The translations under genes and the position numbers were made by a program. Shown here piece by piece: positions 20,093 to 20,101 of a stretch of DNA of 20,101 nucleotides. The DNA is from Didymodactylos carnosus (lineage: Eukaryota > Rotifera > Eurotatoria > Philodinida > Philodinidae). How positions within the stretch are numbered: position 1 is the stretch's first letter; every line of letters begins with the position of its first letter. Location: NCBI GenBank assembly GCA_905250885.1, contig CAJNOQ010003496.1, forward strand, positions 1 through 20,101, written 5' to 3'. Under the pieces are notes generated by a model. The model saw only the letters and a program-made list of their open reading frames with translations, was not told where the DNA came from and did no database searches.

Positions 20093-20101
20093 ACGAAAGT
20101 C

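Overview
This is a eukaryotic nuclear window. It is AT-rich, and its genes are split by short GT-AG introns, mostly 46-70 bp with a few of 108-263 bp. Between the genes lie many small inverted-repeat transposon remnants without coding capacity. The compact introns, the gene set (alpha-2-macroglobulin-like protein, NF-YB, a TMEM26-like protein) and two start codons lying directly after splice acceptors fit a small invertebrate. A bdelloid rotifer is my best guess, but this is inference from style and not a marker-based identification.

Layout: (1) About 94-4524, plus strand: a 12-exon secreted alpha-2-macroglobulin/complement-C3-like protein. I could trace it exon by exon with a consistent reading frame (1152 aa as modelled). 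It carries the macroglobulin domains and the A2M domain but stops before the thioester and receptor-binding domains. (2) 4525-8566: no genes. It holds a nested foldback element (5425-6829, with a 483-bp TA-flanked element inside) and a second element with about 108-bp inverted arms (6911-8050). (3) 8567-9183, minus strand: two-exon NF-YB, the histone-fold subunit of the CCAAT-binding factor. (4) 9184-14131: no intact gene. It holds a decayed coding fragment (10074-10249), a 624-bp hAT-type MITE with an exact 8-bp target duplication (10326-10949) and two foldback repeats (12179-12512 and 12712-12856). (5) 14132-14896, minus strand: a single-exon, two-pass membrane protein of unknown family. (6) 14897-17358: mostly empty, with a 44-codon reading frame and a 333-bp hAT-like MITE. 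(7) 17359-18737, plus strand: two-exon TMEM26-like membrane protein that lacks the usual N-terminal membrane segments. (8) 18738-20101: a foldback repeat, then non-coding sequence, ending in a GC-rich array with a period of about 10 bp.

The genes do not form an obvious functional unit. They look like ordinary neighbours in a compact, MITE-rich genome. The points most worth a second look are the A2M-like protein without a thioester domain, the N-terminally short TMEM26-like gene, the decayed coding fragment next to the hAT MITE, the set of foldback elements, and the decanucleotide-periodic array at the right edge. I did not find evidence of a wholly new multi-gene system.
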